A DNA stretch of 64,000 bases from Paragemmobacter straminiformis (GTDB taxonomy: Bacteria; Pseudomonadota; Alphaproteobacteria; Rhodobacterales; Rhodobacteraceae), in contig NZ_JACLQD010000006.1 of the NCBI RefSeq assembly GCF_014243445.1, positions 62,001-126,000 of the forward strand, read 5' to 3'. Position numbers and translations under genes: made by a program. The notes beneath the pieces are model-generated. The model searched no databases, had not been told where the DNA came from, and saw only the letters and a list, made by a program, of their open reading frames with translations. Positions 15,630 through 23,992 of this stretch are shown in pieces. Every line of letters begins with the position of its first letter. Positions within the stretch are counted from its first letter, which is position 1.

Positions 15630-16805
15630 ATGGCCATAACCGGAGCCCATGTCGCACGCGCACCCCGCATCCGCCTTGGCATGGTGGGCGGCGGGCGCGA
15701 TGCCTTTATCGGTGCCGTCCACCGCATCGCCGCACGGCTCGACGACCAGTATGAACTGGTGGCGGGGTGCTTTTCTTCCAGCGCCGAGAAAAGCATGGCC
15801 TCGGGGGCCGATCTTGGCGTCGACCCCAGGCGCACCTATGCCAGCTTTGCCGAAATGGCACGGGCCGAGGCGCGCAAGAAAGAGGGCATCGAAGCCGTGG
15901 CCATCGTCACGCCGAACCACATGCACGCCCCCGTGGCGCTCGAATTCCTGCGCCGCGGCATCCATGTGATCTGCGACAAACCCCTGACCGCCACCCTGAC
16001 CGAGGCGAAGAAACTCGCCAAAGCCGCCGAAGCCTCGGGCGTGGTCTTTGCCCTGACGCATAATTACACCGGCTACCCGATGATCCGGCAGGCGGCCGAA
16101 ATGGTCCGCAACGGAGAGTTGGGCGAGATCCGTCTGGTGCAGGTCGAATATGCGCAGGACTGGCTGGCCGAACCGATCGAGCAATCGGGCCAGAAACAGG
16201 CCGACTGGCGCACCGACCCCGCCCGCACGGGGGCCGGGGGGGCCACGGGCGACATCGGCACCCATGCCTTCAACCTTGCCAATTTCGTGACCGGCCTGAC
16301 GCTGGAAAGCCTCGCCGCCGATCTGCAATCCTTCGTCGCGGGCCGCCGCGTCGATGACAACGGCCATGTGATGATGCGCTACACCAGCGGGGCCAAGGGC
16401 ATGCTGTGGTGTTCGCAGGTCGCCACCGGCCTTGAAAACAACCTCAAACTCCGCGTTTTCGGCACCAAGGCCGGGATCGAATGGAGCCAGGAGGACCCGA
16501 ACTACCTCTGGGTCGGCCCCCTCGGCGCGCCGCGCTACCGCCTGACGCGCGGAGGCGCCGGATCGGGGGCCGCCGCCGCCCGGGTGACCCGCATCCCGCC
16601 GGGCCACCCCGAAGGCTATCTCGAAGGCTTCGCCAATATCTACGCCGAAGCCGCGCGCGCCATCCTTGCCCGCCGTGACGGCAGCCCCCCCGACGCCGCC
16701 GTCACCTTCCCCGGTCTGAAGGAAGGGCTCGAAGGCGTGGCCTTCGTCGATGCCTGCGTGCGCTCGTCCCGAAAGAACGGCGCCTGGGTGACGCTGAACC
16801 TGTGA
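15630..16805 (+). CDS. Gfo/Idh/MocA-family dehydrogenase (second)
   Basis: A 391-residue NAD(P)-dependent oxidoreductase. Rossmann motif RLGMVGGGRDAFIG at about 11-24, catalytic-lysine motif CDKPL near 114, and the C-terminal substrate domain with GDIGTHAFN near 206-214, where the conserved histidine of the family sits. GAGGGAAGA gives a ribosome site. It pairs with the TIM-barrel gene before it, mirroring the isomerase/dehydrogenase pair in the divergent operon. Its final two sense codons plus stop are copied in the tandem repeat array that follows. Confidence 0.88.
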   Translation: MAITGAHVARAPRIRLGMVGGGRDAFIGAVHRIAARLDDQYELVAGCFSSSAEKSMASGADLGVDPRRTYASFAEMARAEARKKEGIEAVAIVTPNHMHAPVALEFLRRGIHVICDKPLTATLTEAKKLAKAAEASGVVFALTHNYTGYPMIRQAAEMVRNGELGEIRLVQVEYAQDWLAEPIEQSGQKQADWRTDPARTGAGGATGDIGTHAFNLANFVTGLTLESLAADLQSFVAGRRVDDNGHVMMRYTSGAKGMLWCSQVATGLENNLKLRVFGTKAGIEWSQEDPNYLWVGPLGAPRYRLTRGGAGSGAAAARVTRIPPGHPEGYLEGFANIYAEAARAILARRDGSPPDAAVTFPGLKEGLEGVAFVDACVRSSRKNGAWVTLNL

Positions 16806-16820
16806 CCGGACGGGAAGACC

Positions 16821-17110
16821 CTGTGACCGAAGGCGGTGCGCAACGAGTGCGCATCCTACGGGGGGGAATCTGTGACCGAAGGCGGTGCGCAACAAGTGCG
16901 CACCCTACGGGGGGAACCTGTGACCGAAGGCGGTGCGCAACGAGTGCGCACCCTACGGGGGAACCTGTGACCGGAAGCGGTGCGCAACAAGTGCGCACCC
17001 TACGGGGGAGAACCTGTGACCGAAGGCGGTGCGCAACAAGTGCGCACCCTACGGGGGAACCTGTGACCGGAAGCGGTGCGCAACAAGTGCGCACCCTACG
17101 GGGGGTCAAG
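16821..17110 (+). repeat. Six tandem ~48-bp units, each with a hairpin
   Basis: Units begin at 16821, 16870, 16918, 16965, 17014 and 17061 and are 47-50 bp long. Each contains CTGTGACCG, then GGTGCGCA-loop-TGCGCACC (8-bp stem, 5-nt loop ACAAG or ACGAG), then CCTACGGGGG. The phrase AACCTGTGACCGG that recurs at unit joints is identical to the end of the preceding gene, including its stop codon. Units differ by one to three bases. There are no unique spacers, so this is not CRISPR. Confidence 0.9.
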
Positions 17111-17124
17111 CCGCTCCGGGAAAC

Positions 17125-17244
17125 GCGTAGGGTGCGCACTTGCTGCGCACCCCTACCCCACGGGTTCAAGGCGTAGGGTGCGCACTTGCTGCGCACCGCC
17201 ACGACGGGTTCAAGGCGTAGGATGCGCACGCGCTGCGCACCGCC
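17125..17244 (-). repeat. Three inverted copies of the same hairpin element
   Basis: Copies at about 17125, 17171 and 17215 contain the same GGTGCGCA...TGCGCACC stem in opposite orientation, separated by GGGTTCAAGGCG-type linkers. They are therefore in sense orientation behind trgB, which ends at 17257, just as the six forward copies are behind the dehydrogenase. The outermost copy has TGCGCATCC in place of TGCGCACCC. Confidence 0.88.
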
Positions 17245-17256
17245 GCCCCTCCCCCC

Positions 17257-18351
17257 TCAGCCCTGTCGCAACCGCCCCCGCTCGCGCTGCAACCACAGCG
17301 CCGTCAGCATCAGCGGCGCGTTGTCCACCTCGCCGCTTGCGACCAGTTCCATGAAGCGCGCAAACCCGACCAGATGCCCGCGGATATCTTCCGCCTCGCC
17401 CTCGACCCCGAAGACACCGGCAGCGCCATCGGGCAGGTCGGCCAAGGCGACATAGGAATAGAGATATTCCGTCACCGCCCCCGGACTGGGGTAATAGCCT
17501 GCGACGTATTCCATCGCGCCCAGCTCCAGCCCCGCCTCCTCGACCGCCTCGCGCCGGGCGGCCTCTTCCGGCGTCTCGCCCGGATCGACCCGCCCCGCTA
17601 TGGCCTCGAGCGACCAGCACTCGACCGCGCCGCGCATATGCGGCCCCGCGCGGAACTGTTCCACCAGCAACACACGGTCGCGGACGGGGTCATAGGGCAG
17701 CACCGTCACCGCATCGCCCATGACAAAGGCGGCACGGTTGACCGTCGGCCCCATCGACCCGTCGAAGCGGCGGAAACTCAGGTCCTGCTCTTCCACGGCA
17801 AAGAAATGCGCATAGGGCGTGACCGACGCGGCCACCGCCACATCGCCCGCCCTCTGCGACCGGCGCAGCGTCACCGGCCCCGCATCGGCCGACCGCACCC
17901 GCGCGGCCCCGCGCACCAGCATCTGCCCATAGCGCCGCGCGACCTGCGCCGCCGGAACCTGCCCCTGCAGGGCCATCACATCCCGCGCCGTCGCCACCGC
18001 AATCGCGCCAAACCGCTCGGCCCACAGGTCGAACTGCCACGCCCCGTCGCCCGATCCGCATGTGTAAAGCACCGCATCGCACTGCCCCGCATCGGTTTCG
18101 GCGCGGCACAAGACCACCCCTTGCCCAAGGACCGCCGCGTAATAGGCCACGCGCTCCACCTCGGCCGGCGTCAACCCGACCAGCAGTTTGCCCGCAACCC
18201 GCCCCTCGCCCGAAACCAAGGCGGCGCAAGGGCCTGCCCGCACCACCGCCCCCGCAACCCAAGCCGCAGCCGGACGCGCCTCGCGGCCCAGAACCACCGC
18301 CAGCAGGGGCGCATGGCACAGGGTGCCGTAAACAAAGATCTCGCCGCTCAC
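17257..18351 (-). CDS. trgB: TrgB-like fusion: gamma-glutamylcyclotransferase-like plus NUDIX hydrolase
   Basis: A 364-residue two-domain protein. Residues 1-about 120 are a gamma-glutamylcyclotransferase (AIG2-like) fold starting with FVYGTLCHAPLL. Residues about 195-360 are a NUDIX domain of the ADP-ribose pyrophosphatase type with a perfect Nudix box at 253-275 (G-x5-E-x7-REAVEEAGL). The start is GTG, overlapping the trgA stop by four bases (GTGA). The pair matches trgA/trgB of Rhodobacter sphaeroides, which contribute to high-level tellurite resistance; the biochemical role is not established. The NUDIX part probably cleaves ADP-ribose or a related nucleotide. Confidence 0.82.
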   Translation of the reverse strand: MSGEIFVYGTLCHAPLLAVVLGREARPAAAWVAGAVVRAGPCAALVSGEGRVAGKLLVGLTPAEVERVAYYAAVLGQGVVLCRAETDAGQCDAVLYTCGSGDGAWQFDLWAERFGAIAVATARDVMALQGQVPAAQVARRYGQMLVRGAARVRSADAGPVTLRRSQRAGDVAVAASVTPYAHFFAVEEQDLSFRRFDGSMGPTVNRAAFVMGDAVTVLPYDPVRDRVLLVEQFRAGPHMRGAVECWSLEAIAGRVDPGETPEEAARREAVEEAGLELGAMEYVAGYYPSPGAVTEYLYSYVALADLPDGAAGVFGVEGEAEDIRGHLVGFARFMELVASGEVDNAPLMLTALWLQRERGRLRQG

Positions 18352-18788
18352 TTCCAGCGCCGTCCGACCGCCTCGGTCATCGCACCGAACAGCATGCCGC
18401 CCACCCCAAGCAAGATCAGGAAGGGCGCGTAACCCATCATCAACACGTATTTATACGCGAATTGCACCATCCCCATCAGCGCCTCGAACGGGCCGGGGTA
18501 ATGCCGCCGCACCGCCGCCTCGAGCATCTCGTAGATCGCCGCCCCGACAGTCACCAGCGCCACCATCCCGATCGCGCACCCCAGGCCCGCCCCCGCCGCC
18601 GAGGCGAAACCGCGCCCCGTCTCGCGCCCCATGAAGCGCCAGCCGCAAACCAGCCCGGCAAGAAAGGCGCATTCCCGCAGCCATCCCACCTGCTGGCCTT
18701 CGGGCAGGGTCGGGGCCAGCACCGCCGCCGCCACCCAACCCAGCAGGCCAAAGGCCAGCGCCGCGAAAAGTTTGGGCGCCGTCGGCAT
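18348..18788 (-). CDS. trgA: TrgA-family membrane protein (tellurite resistance associated)
   Basis: A 146-residue inner-membrane protein with about four hydrophobic segments (LFAALAFGLLGWVAAAV, LAGLVCGWRFM, LGCAIGMVALVTVGAAI, VLMMGYAPFLILLGVGG). Length and the MPTAPKLFAAL start fit the TrgA family of Rhodobacteraceae. The start overlaps the cfa stop by one base (TGATG) and its stop overlaps trgB, giving a tightly coupled cfa-trgA-trgB operon. Function beyond the link to tellurite resistance is unknown. Confidence 0.78.
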   Translation of the reverse strand: MPTAPKLFAALAFGLLGWVAAAVLAPTLPEGQQVGWLRECAFLAGLVCGWRFMGRETGRGFASAAGAGLGCAIGMVALVTVGAAIYEMLEAAVRRHYPGPFEALMGMVQFAYKYVLMMGYAPFLILLGVGGMLFGAMTEAVGRRWK

Positions 18789-20017
18789 CAGACGGCCTGC
18801 GCCGCGTCGGGCCGCGTCACGGTGATCTGCGTCACATCGCAGTTCCCGCCCTGAAACGCCCCCGCGCATGAGGTAAGGTAAAAGTTCCACATCCGGCGGA
18901 AACGGTCATCGAACCCCATCTTCGACACCTCGTCCCAACGGGCGTTGAACGTGTCATGCCAGCGCCGCAACGTCTGGCTATAGCTCTCGCCGAACTCGAT
19001 CGACCCCGCAACCAGCAGACCCGCCTTCTCCACCTCGGCCCGCAGCACCGACGGAGAGGGCAGCATGCCGCCCGGAAAGATGTATTTCTGGATGAAATCG
19101 ACGCCGCGCTTGTACACCTCCCACCGCTTGTCGGCGATGGTGATGATCTGCAAGGTCGCATTGCGCCCCGGTTTCAGCCGCTCGCGCAGCGTGTCGAAAT
19201 AGACGGGCCAGTATTTCTCGCCCACCGCCTCGAACATCTCGATGCTTGCGATCCCGTCATAGACACCGCGCTCGTCGCGGTAATCCTGCAACTTGATCGT
19301 CACGCGGTCCGACAGCCCCGCCTTTTCCATCCGCTCCACGGCATAGTCATACTGCGCCTTGGAAATCGTCAGCCCCGTGACCTTCAGCCCGCGCTCCTTG
19401 GCGGCATATTCGGCAAACCCGCCCCAGCCGCAGCCGATTTCAAGAACATGGTCACCGGGCTTTGCGCCCATCTGGTCCACCATCGAGCGGTATTTCTCGG
19501 TCTGCGCCGCTTCAAGGCTTTCCTGCCCCGACCGGAAGATCGCGCTGGAATAGGTCATCGTCTCGTCCAGCCACAGCCGGTAAAAGGCGTTGCCCAGATC
19601 GTAATGGTAATGGATGTTCTTCTTGGCCTGCGCCTTGCTGTTGCCCTGCATCCAGAAGCGCAGCTTCTCGTAGAACCGCACCAGCGCCATGCCCGGAAAA
19701 CCGTCGTTCACGGGGTCGTTCTCGGGCAATTGCACAAGATCCATCAACGCCTGCAAATCCGGCGTCGACCACCAGCCGTCCAGATAGGCGTCGCAAAAGC
19801 CAAGGTCGCCTTCGCGGATCAGCCGCGCGAAGGTGTCGGGGTTATGCACCGCCAGTTCCGCCACCGGACCCGGCGCCTTGCCTTCGATCCTGAATCGCCG
19901 CCCGTCGGGCAGGATGAAATCGAGCCGCCCCCGTCCAAGGCGGCGTGCCACCTCGACGACCGAGGCGAAATAGCGCGGCAACCCAGATTGGCCCGCGGTG
20001 CTGGTCAAAACGTCCAT
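18788..20017 (-). CDS. cfa: Cyclopropane-fatty-acyl-phospholipid synthase
   Basis: A 409-residue SAM-dependent enzyme that adds a methylene bridge to unsaturated acyl chains of membrane phospholipids. The SAM-binding motif VLEIGCGWGG is at 191-200, preceded by the family's YHYDLGNAFY (137-146) and followed by IEMFEAVGEKYW near 260. ATG at 20017 is preferred over the TTG one codon before. It lies 81 bases after the photolyase gene and is coupled to trgA. In R. sphaeroides, cfa and photolyase genes belong to the singlet-oxygen (RpoE/ChrR) response, so stress control is likely, but I did not find a convincing RpoE promoter here. Confidence 0.92.
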   Translation of the reverse strand: MDVLTSTAGQSGLPRYFASVVEVARRLGRGRLDFILPDGRRFRIEGKAPGPVAELAVHNPDTFARLIREGDLGFCDAYLDGWWSTPDLQALMDLVQLPENDPVNDGFPGMALVRFYEKLRFWMQGNSKAQAKKNIHYHYDLGNAFYRLWLDETMTYSSAIFRSGQESLEAAQTEKYRSMVDQMGAKPGDHVLEIGCGWGGFAEYAAKERGLKVTGLTISKAQYDYAVERMEKAGLSDRVTIKLQDYRDERGVYDGIASIEMFEAVGEKYWPVYFDTLRERLKPGRNATLQIITIADKRWEVYKRGVDFIQKYIFPGGMLPSPSVLRAEVEKAGLLVAGSIEFGESYSQTLRRWHDTFNARWDEVSKMGFDDRFRRMWNFYLTSCAGAFQGGNCDVTQITVTRPDAAQAV

Positions 20018-20098
20018 CAACTCCCCACTGTCTTCTTTTTCTTTTTAACGCCAGACGATCACAGATACGCGACCCGCACTCAAGAGTTTCGTTAACTC

Positions 20099-21550
20099 CT
20101 AAAGCCCCGAAAATCGCACCTCCTTGCCTTCTGCCGCCTGCAAACCCCGATTGGCATAGGCGGCAAGCGCCCGCTCGCGCCCCTCGGCCAGATCGACCAT
20201 CGGCATCGGATAGCGCTGCGCCGCCGACAACCCCCATGACCGGGGCACCGCATCGAAAAAGGCAAGCGCCTCGGCCCCGGCCTGCCGCGACAACTCGGCA
20301 ATGAACCTTTTGCGATAGGCCGCGCCACCGTCGAATTTCTCGACCTGGGTCGCAGGGTTGAAAATGCGGAAATAGGGCGCCGCATCCGGCCCCGATCCTG
20401 CCGCCCACTGCCAGCCCATCGCATTGGCCGCAGGGTCCCAATCCACCAGACAGTCCTCGAACCACGCCTGCCCGATACGCCAGTCGGTCATCAGATGCTT
20501 GGTCAGGTAGCTTGCCACGATCATCCGCCCGCGGTTGTGCATCCGCCCCGTGACATACATCTCGCGCATCGCCGCATCGACAAAGGGCTCTCCGGTCATG
20601 CCGCGCCGCCAGCGTTCCGCCGCCTCGCCGTCGCCCTGCCAGGGAAAGGCATCCCACTCCGGCTTCCAGTTCCGCGTGGTGATCTCGGGCGTATGGAACA
20701 TCAGATGATAGGAAAACTCGCGCCAGACCAGTTCCTTCAGGAAATGCTCGGCCCCCGCCGCCCCGCGCTCCATCGCCGCCCATCCCGCATGCCAGATGCG
20801 GCGCGGCCCGATCTCGCCATAGGCAAGGTTTTCCGACAGCCCCGAACAGGCATCCACCGCCGGAAAATCCCGCGCCTCGCGGTACTCCTTTACCGGCCCG
20901 TCAAGGAACCGCTGCAACCGCGACAGCGCGGGCGCCTCGCCCACCTGCACATGGCGCGCGACGATCGCTGCCCCCCGGTTCATCGCGGCACCCAGCCGCC
21001 ACGCCTCCAACGCCTCGCTTGCAGGCCAAACCTCTGGCGCGGGCAGCGCAGCGGGGGCTGCCACCGCCTCGGCCACGGGGCGCCCGCGCACCGCTTTCCA
21101 ATAGGGGGTATAGACGCGGTAGAACCCGCCGGTTCCGGTTTCGACCGTCCAGGGTTCGTGCAGCAGATGGCCCGCGTGGCTTTCGGCCAACAGCCCCTGC
21201 GCCCGCAATTCCGCCTTCACCGCCTCGTCCCGCTTGCGCGACGCGGGGTCATAAAGCCGCGACCACATCACCCCGGCGGCCCCCGTCTCGGCGACCAGCG
21301 CCTGCAACACGGGCAGGGCCGCGCCGCGCCGCAACACCAGCCGCGACCCCGCTGCCACAAGGCGCGCCGCGAAAGCCCCGATCCCCAGCCCCAACCGCCA
21401 TTTCGGCGCCGCCCCAAGGGCCTCGGTTTCCGCATCCAGCACGAAAACCGGAATCAGCGGCCGCCCCGTCGCCAGCGCGGCAGTCAGCATCGGCAGATCG
21501 TCCAGCCGCAAATCGCGGCGGAACCATAAAAGCAAAGGCGCAGTCGTCAT
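20099..21550 (-). CDS. phr: Deoxyribodipyrimidine photolyase (cryptochrome/photolyase family)
   Basis: A 483-residue flavoprotein that repairs UV pyrimidine dimers using blue light. The N-terminal antenna domain starts LLLWFRRDLRLDD, and the C-terminal FAD domain carries ELVWREFSYHLMFH and the signature MHNRGRMIVASYLTKHL followed by WDPAANAMGWQW and FRIFNP. The start at 21550 (MTTAPLLLW) is chosen because the family fold begins there. It precedes cfa-trgA-trgB on the same strand, consistent with a light/oxidative stress cluster. Confidence 0.93.
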   Translation of the reverse strand: MTTAPLLLWFRRDLRLDDLPMLTAALATGRPLIPVFVLDAETEALGAAPKWRLGLGIGAFAARLVAAGSRLVLRRGAALPVLQALVAETGAAGVMWSRLYDPASRKRDEAVKAELRAQGLLAESHAGHLLHEPWTVETGTGGFYRVYTPYWKAVRGRPVAEAVAAPAALPAPEVWPASEALEAWRLGAAMNRGAAIVARHVQVGEAPALSRLQRFLDGPVKEYREARDFPAVDACSGLSENLAYGEIGPRRIWHAGWAAMERGAAGAEHFLKELVWREFSYHLMFHTPEITTRNWKPEWDAFPWQGDGEAAERWRRGMTGEPFVDAAMREMYVTGRMHNRGRMIVASYLTKHLMTDWRIGQAWFEDCLVDWDPAANAMGWQWAAGSGPDAAPYFRIFNPATQVEKFDGGAAYRKRFIAELSRQAGAEALAFFDAVPRSWGLSAAQRYPMPMVDLAEGRERALAAYANRGLQAAEGKEVRFSGL

Positions 21551-21720
21551 ATCATCCCATCCGGTCCAGCCGCAGAACCTATGCCGACCGCCGGCGATGG
21601 AAAGCCCCGCGCCAAAAAACAAGGCGCGCCGGTTTCCCCGCGCGCCCTGCCCCAATTTTTCGGCCCCATTTCTTCGGCCCCGATCCTGCGGATCAATCCC
21701 GCAGGTCAGTCGCGGCCCGC

Positions 21721-23709
21721 TCAGGCGCCGGTGCCCTCATCCGTCGCGGCGGCATCACCGCCGGTCGAGGCCCCTGCATCACCGCCCGTGCTACCCGAGT
21801 CGCTGCCCGTGTCGCCACCCGCGCTGCCCGTGGCGCTGCCCGAGTCACCGCCCGCGCTGTCCGACGACCCTGCGTCCGAAGACGCGGCGCTGTCCGAACC
21901 GGCCGCATCACCCGTGTCGTTGCTTTCCTCGGTCGATTGCGCCTCGGCCACCGTCGCCTCGCCCAGCGATGTGACCGTGTCAGCAGCATCAGGGGCTTTG
22001 CAATCGCAGACCTCGACCGTCTTGATCACGCCATCCGTGACAAGTTGCTTCTCCAGCGCGTCATGGGCTGCCTGATTGTCTGCGATCACGCCATCGGCCG
22101 TGGCGTCCAGCTCTTGCGCCGTTTCCGCCGTCGCCTCGCCCTCGCCCACAGCCGTGGTCAGCTTGTCGACCGCAGCCACCACTTCGGCATCGGCATTGCC
22201 CTCGGCTGCGGCCGTTGCCACGGCAGCATCGGCCACCGCCTGCGCCTGTGCCTTCAACGCCGCGTCCAGCGCTGCCTGCGCATCGGTGATCGCCTTCTTG
22301 GCAGCCGCTTCCTCGGGGCTTCCGTCCAACAGATCGACCGCATTGGCAATCGCATCCTCAAGCCGCTTCTGCGCATCGGCCACGGCCTTGCCCTCGTCCT
22401 CGGTCGCAACCGCAACACTGGCCTGCGCCTCTTCCAAAGCGAACTGCGCCTGATCGAGCGTGTCCTGCAGCGCACCCAGCGCCTCGATTTCGCCCTGCGT
22501 CGCAGCGCCCGCCACCTTGGCATCGGCAGCCGCCTTTTCGGCAGCCGCCTTGGCCGCCGCTTTCGCGGCGATCTCGGCCTGCGTGCCGGTGTAGGTCGTC
22601 ACCGCAGCTTCGGCCTTGGTCTTTTCCTCCTTGGCAGCCGTCAGGTCCGTCTGCGCCTGCTGCACCTTGGCATTCTCGGTGGTGATCTTGTTCTGGGCAG
22701 ATACATAGGCGATTTTCGCGTTATCCGCCTGCTGGATCTTGCCGTTGCAACCAGGGCCGGTGCAGCTATCGGCAATGGCCTTCTTTTCCAACCAATTGGC
22801 ATAGGCCGCGTTCTTGTCCGCAACCGCTTTGTTGTAATCCGTCACGGCCTTGTCATAGGCGGATTGCTTGGTGTTGACCCCGTTCGTCGCCGAGGTCAGC
22901 TTGCCCTGCAACCCCTGCAACGGCCCCATCGCATCCAGCGCCGTTTGCAGCGCGGCGATCTGGGTCGCAAGCTGCGCCGCTTCCGCCGTCTTGGCCGTGA
23001 CCGTTGCGCCGGCCGAGGCGACGGCGGCTCCGTATTCAACCATCAACTCCTCAAAGGTCTTGTCGCCCAGCTTGCCGTCGAGCGCCGTCTGCGCGGTTCC
23101 GACCTTCGTCGTGACACCCGCAATGTCGAACTGCGTCTCGGCATCCGCCTTGGCCTTGGTCAGCGCCGCTTGCTTGTCGGCAAGGTTCTGCTTGGCGGCG
23201 TTGTATTCATCCAGCGCCTCGCCCAGCCCTGCGGTGAAATCGACCAGCAACCGGTCAGGCGCATCGGCCTTGGCCACCAGCGCCTCTTGCAGCGCGCGCA
23301 GCGCCCGCACCCGCGTCGTCGCGGTATCAAGCGTCGCCTGCGCCGTGGTCACAGCGGTCGTCGCGGTTTTCAGGTTTTCCAGCGCCGTCGCCAGGGCGCC
23401 CAGCACCGCGCTGTTGTCGACAGCCGGCGGCGTCGCAGGATCGGTGGGCGTCGCCCCGTCAACCTCCGAGAAAACGATGCTCTGCGTCGGAAGGTCGAGC
23501 AGCATCAGCACCACTTCGGGGCAGGTATCGGCCATCGCCGCGACAGAGGCGTCGAAATCGTCGCGGATGCGAAAGCCCTTCGGATCGGCAAGCGCCGCTT
23601 CGCACAACACCTGCGGCGAAGGCGCTGCCGCATGGACGGCCGAGGGAACAGAGGCCAGCAAAGCCAGAACAGCACGCGTGGCAAACGTCTTCGTGTCAAA
23701 AGCAATCAT
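21721..23709 (-). CDS. Large exported alanine-rich coiled-coil protein of unknown function
   Basis: A 662-residue protein not assignable to a named family. Residues 1-28 are a signal peptide (LLASVPSAVHA). A short globular start with two cysteines (VLCEAAL, DTCPEVV) is followed from about 105 to 560 by Ala/Lys/Gln/Glu-rich heptad-like sequence, strongly suggesting long coiled coils. A small cysteine island (SCTGPGCNG near 310) interrupts them and a CDC motif lies near 570. The last 80 residues are a low-complexity Gly/Ser/Asp tail with repeated GDSGS-like units. It could be a periplasmic structural or envelope-spanning protein. It is monocistronic, with an AT-rich upstream region. Confidence 0.75.
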   Translation of the reverse strand: MIAFDTKTFATRAVLALLASVPSAVHAAAPSPQVLCEAALADPKGFRIRDDFDASVAAMADTCPEVVLMLLDLPTQSIVFSEVDGATPTDPATPPAVDNSAVLGALATALENLKTATTAVTTAQATLDTATTRVRALRALQEALVAKADAPDRLLVDFTAGLGEALDEYNAAKQNLADKQAALTKAKADAETQFDIAGVTTKVGTAQTALDGKLGDKTFEELMVEYGAAVASAGATVTAKTAEAAQLATQIAALQTALDAMGPLQGLQGKLTSATNGVNTKQSAYDKAVTDYNKAVADKNAAYANWLEKKAIADSCTGPGCNGKIQQADNAKIAYVSAQNKITTENAKVQQAQTDLTAAKEEKTKAEAAVTTYTGTQAEIAAKAAAKAAAEKAAADAKVAGAATQGEIEALGALQDTLDQAQFALEEAQASVAVATEDEGKAVADAQKRLEDAIANAVDLLDGSPEEAAAKKAITDAQAALDAALKAQAQAVADAAVATAAAEGNADAEVVAAVDKLTTAVGEGEATAETAQELDATADGVIADNQAAHDALEKQLVTDGVIKTVEVCDCKAPDAADTVTSLGEATVAEAQSTEESNDTGDAAGSDSAASSDAGSSDSAGGDSGSATGSAGGDTGSDSGSTGGDAGASTGGDAAATDEGTGA

Positions 23710-23869
23710 GATCGGACTCGCAAAAATGGGAACCAGTTATGTCATCAAGTATATAATGCAGACCAATGTATGGAAATCCGGATTCTAGACAACCCCAAGT
23801 CGTATTTCATCCCCATTTGGATAGTCTGCGCCGCATAAATGCCACATTGTTCACAGGCCGGCAATGAAC

Positions 23870-23902
23870 GGGGGCGGCACCGGACATGCCGGCACCGCCC
23901 CC
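23870..23902. terminator. Bidirectional GC hairpin in the gap between two minus-strand genes
   Basis: GGGGGCGG-CA-CCGG-acatg-CCGG-CA-CCGCCCCC forms a 12-bp stem with an internal CA/CA mismatch. It follows the class V PLP gene on the minus strand and precedes the coiled-coil gene. There is no T-run. The neighbouring stretch 23710-23850 is unusually AT-rich and probably holds the coiled-coil gene promoter. Confidence 0.5.
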
Positions 23903-23922
23903 GCCACACAGCGATTCGCCCC

Positions 23923-23992
23923 GCTCGGGGCCTTCCGCTCGGGGCCTTCCGTTCGGGGCACCCCGCTCAAAGCACCCCGCTCAAAGCACCTC
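23923..23992 (-). repeat. Five tandem 14-bp units ending inside a gene's last codons
   Basis: Units at 23923, 23937, 23951, 23965 and 23979: two GCTCGGGGCCTTCC, one GTTCGGGGCACCCC, then GCTCAAAGCACCCC and GCTCAAAGCACCTC. The last unit contains the stop codon and final sense codons of the class V PLP gene; the fourth is a near-copy of it outside the gene. Confidence 0.85.

Noticed and set aside
16802-17176. Repetitive reading frame and possible CRISPR array in the hairpin repeats
   Set aside because: Units are near-identical along their whole length with no unique spacers, and the frame is just the tandem repeat translated.
20018-20098. RpoE/ChrR-type promoter upstream of cfa
   Set aside because: A TGATC occurs, but no acceptable -10 at the right spacing; support too weak to annotate.
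21019-23838. 939-residue Arg/Leu/Gly-rich frame on the plus strand
   Set aside because: It is a shadow of the photolyase and coiled-coil genes in high-GC DNA; no start signal or domain, and the opposite-strand genes have clear families or a signal peptide.
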